DNA of 25,941 nt, taken from the NCBI GenBank assembly GCA_964424585.1, contig CAYRJD010000087.1:1-25941 (forward strand), written 5' to 3'. This document shows positions 22,752 to 25,941 of this stretch, piece by piece (positions within the stretch are counted from its first letter, which is position 1; the number at the start of each line of letters is the position of its first letter). The notes under the pieces are model-generated. The model was not told the DNA's origin. It searched no databases and saw nothing but the letters and a program-made list of their open reading frames with translations. The translations under genes were made by a program, and so were the position numbers. Source of the stretch: CAYRJD01 sp964424585 (GTDB lineage Bacteria > Actinomycetota > Acidimicrobiia > Acidimicrobiales > Poriferisodalaceae).

Positions 22752-24026
22752 ATGATTGATCTGCGCCTCTGGCGCGACAACCCCGACTACCGAGCGGGAG
22801 CCATCAGCAAGGGGCTCGACCTTGCTGCGGCAGACGCGCTGACCGCAGCAGACCAAGCCCATCGCGAAGCGCTGCTGGCTGCCGAGCAGGCGCGTGCCGC
22901 GCACAACGCCGCTAGCCGCGAGATCGGCCAGGCCGACCCAGCCGATCGTCCCGCGAAGATCGAAGCGGCAGCCGCGACCAAGTCGCAGCTAGAAGCCGTC
23001 GAAGCCACCGAGCAAACCGCAGCCGCTCGGCTGAACGAGCTGTTGCTCGCGGTGCCAAACCCGGCGCACGCGTCGGTGCCCAGCGGCGGCGCGCGCGACT
23101 TTGAACTCGTACGCGAAGTTGGCGAGCGCGGCGACGCACCGGCGCACGATCACGCGGCGATGGGCGAGATGCTGGGCTGGGTCGATTCAGCCGCCGCCGC
23201 GAAAATCTCAGGTACTCGCTTCGCGTATCTGCGACGCGAGGCCGTGCTGTTGCAGTTCGCGCTGATGCAGTGGACGATGACGAAGTTGGTCGAGCGCGGC
23301 TTCGTTCCGGTAGTGCCGCCGGTGTTGGTGCGCGAGCAGACGATGGTTGATGCTGGCTTCTTCCCCACCGACCGTCACCAGGTGTATGAGATCGACGGTG
23401 ATGATTTGTTTCTTACCGGCACGTCTGAGGTCGCTTTGGCAGGCCAGCACAGCGGCGAACGCTTGGCGGCGGAGTTGCTGCCGTTGCGCTACGCCGGTTA
23501 CTCGTCTTGCTTTCGACGGGAGGCTGGCACGCACGGCAAGGACACTCGCGGCATCTTCCGGGTGCACCAGTTCGACAAGGTCGAGATGTTTAGCTTCGTT
23601 CACCCAGACGACAGCTGGGACGAGCTTGAGCGGCTGCGCGAAATACAAGAAGAGCTGGTCGGCGGCCTTGGCTTGCCGTATCGCGTCATCAACGTGGCGG
23701 CGGGCGACCTGGGCGCAGCGGCGGCGAAGAAGTACGACCTCGAGGTGTGGCTGCCGTCGGAGAGCGTGTATCGCGAGATCACGTCGTGCTCGAACTACAC
23801 CGACTACTCCGCCCGCCGGCTCAACACCCGCTGCGTCGCGGACGACGGTGACGGCAAGGCCGAACTCGTCCACACGCTCAACGGCACCGCGTGCGCCATC
23901 GGCCGCACCCTCGTCTTCCTGCTGGAGAACGCCCAGCAGCCTGACGGCTCAATCGTCGTGCCCGAGGCGCTGCGCCCTTACTGCGGCCTCGACACCATCG
24001 AGCCACCCCCACCACCCGCCGAGTAA
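22752..24026 (+). CDS. serS: Seryl-tRNA synthetase
   Basis: This is a class II synthetase of 424 aa, the normal length. The N-terminal part begins MIDLRLWRDNPDYRAG and contains the long alpha-helical hairpin (about 30-100) that binds the tRNA-Ser long arm. Motif 2 is FRREAGTHGKDTRGIFRVHQF, broken across the usual positions. TSEVAL precedes it, and motif 3 is NGTACAIGRTLVFLLEN. ATG 22752 fits the family start. It is probably a separate transcription unit between the oxidase genes and the ATPase; the ATPase starts 70 bp after it in the same direction. Confidence 0.97.
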   Translation: MIDLRLWRDNPDYRAGAISKGLDLAAADALTAADQAHREALLAAEQARAAHNAASREIGQADPADRPAKIEAAAATKSQLEAVEATEQTAAARLNELLLAVPNPAHASVPSGGARDFELVREVGERGDAPAHDHAAMGEMLGWVDSAAAAKISGTRFAYLRREAVLLQFALMQWTMTKLVERGFVPVVPPVLVREQTMVDAGFFPTDRHQVYEIDGDDLFLTGTSEVALAGQHSGERLAAELLPLRYAGYSSCFRREAGTHGKDTRGIFRVHQFDKVEMFSFVHPDDSWDELERLREIQEELVGGLGLPYRVINVAAGDLGAAAAKKYDLEVWLPSESVYREITSCSNYTDYSARRLNTRCVADDGDGKAELVHTLNGTACAIGRTLVFLLENAQQPDGSIVVPEALRPYCGLDTIEPPPPPAE

Positions 24027-24086
24027 ACAGCAAGTAAACAAGCATTTTCTATTTACTTCGTTGTTACTAGCGGCCCATGCCGCTAG
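24023..24086. promoter_or_regulatory. Symmetric AT-rich leader of the AAA/winged-helix gene
   Basis: AGTAAACA occurs twice, at 24022-24029 and 24033-24040. AAGTAAA (24032-24038) faces TTTACTT (24052-24058). A perfect 8-bp stem with 4-nt loop (CTAGCGGC-CCAT-GCCGCTAG, 24067-24086) ends 10 bp before the ATG. The AT-rich part stands out in this GC-rich DNA and probably contains the promoter; the hairpin could hinder ribosome access. Confidence 0.5.
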
Positions 24087-24096
24087 CCTGACCGCC

Positions 24097-25314
24097 ATGG
24101 AGTTGCCTGCAAACCCCTTTCACATGTCACCCGGCGCGCTGCCCGCCGTGGTGGCCGGACGCGACGCGCTGCTCGCCGAGATCGAACAGTCGCTGGCGGC
24201 GAACGCCAACCACCACCCCCTGCGCACAGCGATGCTGACCGGGCCGCGTGGCTCTGGCAAGACGACGCTGGTGCAGCTGTGGACCGAGCGGGCGACCGAG
24301 AGCGGCTGGTTGGTGGTTCGAGTTGATGCTGGCCGAGACGTGCTGAGCACGTTGCTGCTCTATCAGGCGTTCCATGTCCACGAAGAGCGGCGGTCCAGCG
24401 CACTTTCGTCGGCTCCCGACTTCGGCCTTGCAGACAGCGACATCGAGCTGAAGAAACTTCAGCGAGCCGCGGATGCCCCGCATCTGGTGACGTTTCTGCA
24501 GACGTTGGTGGCGGCGCACCCGCGGGGTGTGCTGATCATCGTGGACGAGGCGCACAGCGCGTCTCCGTCCGATCTCGCCGACCTGGGACACGACGTCATT
24601 CTCGCGAGGGACGGAGGGCGTAAGCCGGTCGCAGTTGTGCTGGCTGGCTTGGCGTCGCTTCGCGACAAGATTCGCTCCGATGCGACTCCTACGTTTGTCC
24701 ATCGGCTCAAGCATCGCCAGATTGACTTTCTCGGCGCGGCCACATCAGCGAAAGCGTTTGAGGACACCTTGGCCATCGCGGGGTCAACGATCGCACCTGA
24801 CGCGCTCGACTTGGCAGTTCGTCTTGCCGTCGGCTGGCCGTACATCTTTCAGGCGGTGGGCTACTACTCACTTGAAGAGGCTGGCGGCGCTGGCAGCAGG
24901 GTCGAGCGGCGGCATGTGCTCGATGGCGGCATCCAGGCGCTAGAGGATGTGGTTGATGCGCTGATTCGTCCGACCTGGAATCGGTTGTCGGACGTTGAGC
25001 GGGGCTTCTTGACGGCGATGACCGAAGATGCTGGCCCGACGTCGGTGATTGATCTCGCGCAGCGCCTCGGCGTGTCAAAGCAGTACGTCAACAACTACCG
25101 ACGTCGATTGATTGACCGTGGCCTCATTCAGTCAGCGGGCCGCGGCTGGCTGTGTTTCACCATCGGCGGAATGGCTCGCTGGGTGGCGGGCGAAGCCGAA
25201 CTGGAGGTCGCCGACCTCGAACGCTTTGCCCAGCGTGAACTCCCAGAGGTCACCGACGTCACCGCAGCCGAACGCCTCGACAACAGCGGCGGCCTCAGCA
25301 ACGGCACCGCCTAG
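24097..25314 (+). CDS. AAA/ORC1-like ATPase with C-terminal winged-helix domain
   Basis: The 405-aa protein starts MELPANPFHMSPGALP. Walker A is GPRGSGKTT (49-57), and Walker B is VLIIVDEAH (about 144-152). A sensor-like segment VVLAGLASLRDK follows, then a helical lid (about 225-310). The C-terminal DNA-binding part includes VIDLAQRLGVSKQYVNNYRRRL and IDRGLIQ. This combination resembles the ATPases of COG1672/ORC1-like type, proposed to act in DNA-related control or mobile-element maintenance. ATG 24097 lies just after a hairpin; there is no clear Shine-Dalgarno, so translation may be leaderless. The 3' end is 42 bp from the end of the convergent Panacea gene. The role is unknown. Confidence 0.72.
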   Translation: MELPANPFHMSPGALPAVVAGRDALLAEIEQSLAANANHHPLRTAMLTGPRGSGKTTLVQLWTERATESGWLVVRVDAGRDVLSTLLLYQAFHVHEERRSSALSSAPDFGLADSDIELKKLQRAADAPHLVTFLQTLVAAHPRGVLIIVDEAHSASPSDLADLGHDVILARDGGRKPVAVVLAGLASLRDKIRSDATPTFVHRLKHRQIDFLGAATSAKAFEDTLAIAGSTIAPDALDLAVRLAVGWPYIFQAVGYYSLEEAGGAGSRVERRHVLDGGIQALEDVVDALIRPTWNRLSDVERGFLTAMTEDAGPTSVIDLAQRLGVSKQYVNNYRRRLIDRGLIQSAGRGWLCFTIGGMARWVAGEAELEVADLERFAQRELPEVTDVTAAERLDNSGGLSNGTA

Positions 25315-25356
25315 CCGCCCACCGACGTCGCCAGCCCGACCAACAGGCACCACCGC

Positions 25357-25911
25357 CTACCAACCGAACTGGCGCTTGAGTTCGATCACGCGCTCGCGCT
25401 CTTCGTCGGTCATCGGCTCTTCGGACAGTCCGAACGCGTCGTAGGGGATGCCGGTGTCGTCGTGCAGTCCGATGTGCCACGCCTTGCCGTGCGACTCCTC
25501 GGCCACTTGCGACGCGGGCTTGCCCATGTCGTCGTCGATCACCTCATTCAAGATGCCGACCTGCTCGGGCGAGAGGTGCGACAGGTCGGGCTCGCGCAGG
25601 GGTCGCAGCACCTGCTGCCATCTCACGAGTTCCACGGTCGCGGCCTGCTCGCGCACCAGACGATCAATCACCTGTCGGTAGTCGTCGCTCACCGGACCTT
25701 TCGCGAGTGAGATGTAGCGCGACCCGGTCAGCGGCTGCCCTAGCTCCACGTAGCACCGTCGCTCGGCCCGCCACAACGCCTTGTTCAGTCGCACCATCTC
25801 GAACGCGGGGTCGTCGGCACACCGGCTGGCGACGTGCAGCATCACCTCGCCCGCGCGCCGCATCGTCGTGTCGTTCACGTCGCCGTAAGTCAGCGACTCC
25901 GTTGTCGTCAT
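25357..25911 (-). CDS. Panacea-domain (DUF4065, SocA-like) antitoxin-type protein
   Basis: The 184-aa protein has the DUF4065 layout: EMVRLNKALWRAERRCYVELGQPLTGSRYISLAKGPVSDDYRQVIDRLV is the conserved core (about 38-86). HIGLHDDTGIPYDAF follows towards the C-terminus. The family includes SocA and the PanA antitoxins, which pair with many unrelated toxins. The start 25911 is well supported by GGAGGAAGG 6-14 bp upstream. No toxin is seen on its 3' side; the upstream partner, if any, would lie beyond the right edge (30 bp remain). Alternatively it is an orphan. The family is clear, the toxin unknown. Confidence 0.75.
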   Translation of the reverse strand: MTTTESLTYGDVNDTTMRRAGEVMLHVASRCADDPAFEMVRLNKALWRAERRCYVELGQPLTGSRYISLAKGPVSDDYRQVIDRLVREQAATVELVRWQQVLRPLREPDLSHLSPEQVGILNEVIDDDMGKPASQVAEESHGKAWHIGLHDDTGIPYDAFGLSEEPMTDEERERVIELKRQFGW

Positions 25912-25941
25912 GTGTCCTTCCTCCTCGGGTGGCTGCGAACT

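Overview
High-GC DNA with GTG as well as ATG starts, densely packed genes and typical actinobacterial families: a ClpS/DUF2017 pair, an LLM-class oxidoreductase of F420-dependent type, a caa3-type CtaC with a fused cytochrome c domain, an MprA/MprB-like two-component pair and a CtaF-like oxidase subunit. This points to an actinomycete (Actinomycetota). Acidimicrobiia is my best guess at class, with low confidence.

Layout. 1-960: a DUF4143-type ATPase running off the left edge, with four 19-bp tandem repeats in its upstream region. 960-7540: a small membrane protein, an ACT-malic enzyme, a tRNA-Asp/tRNA-Phe pair only 1 nt apart, an AlkX/YcaQ-type glycosylase, rpmB-rpmG, a coiled-coil membrane protein, an LLM oxidoreductase and a divergent Nudix hydrolase. 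7561-9797: response regulator and sensor kinase, translationally coupled. 9798-12046: a graveyard of restriction-modification genes (a beta-class methyltransferase with an internal deletion, a XhoI/PaeR7I-like endonuclease fragment, and a PaeR7I-like methyltransferase lacking its N-terminus). It ends about 100 bp from tRNA-Glu. Direct copies of the sensor-kinase 3' end separate the pieces. 12306-13210: DUF2017 and clpS. 13191-22677: aa3-type oxidase biogenesis and structural genes: ctaA, divergent from ctaB, then three genes for degenerate paralogues of oxidase subunits, then ctaC, ctaD, ctaE and a COX4-type subunit. 22752-25911: serS, an AAA/winged-helix ATPase and a Panacea (DUF4065) gene in opposite orientation near the right edge.

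How the genes work together. CtaB and CtaA make haem O and haem A. CtaC, CtaD, CtaE and the small subunit form a working caa3/aa3 cytochrome oxidase, because every metal ligand is visible. Between ctaB and ctaC sits the most interesting item: a subunit I paralogue in which all six haem/CuB histidines are replaced, translationally coupled to a subunit III paralogue and followed by a CtaF-like membrane protein. It looks like a ligand-free shadow oxidase encoded in the same operon. The second notable item is the repeated sensor-kinase 3' end that punctuates the decayed R-M island.

There is no gene-free stretch longer than 300 bases. No rRNA, CRISPR array, transposase or integrase was seen.
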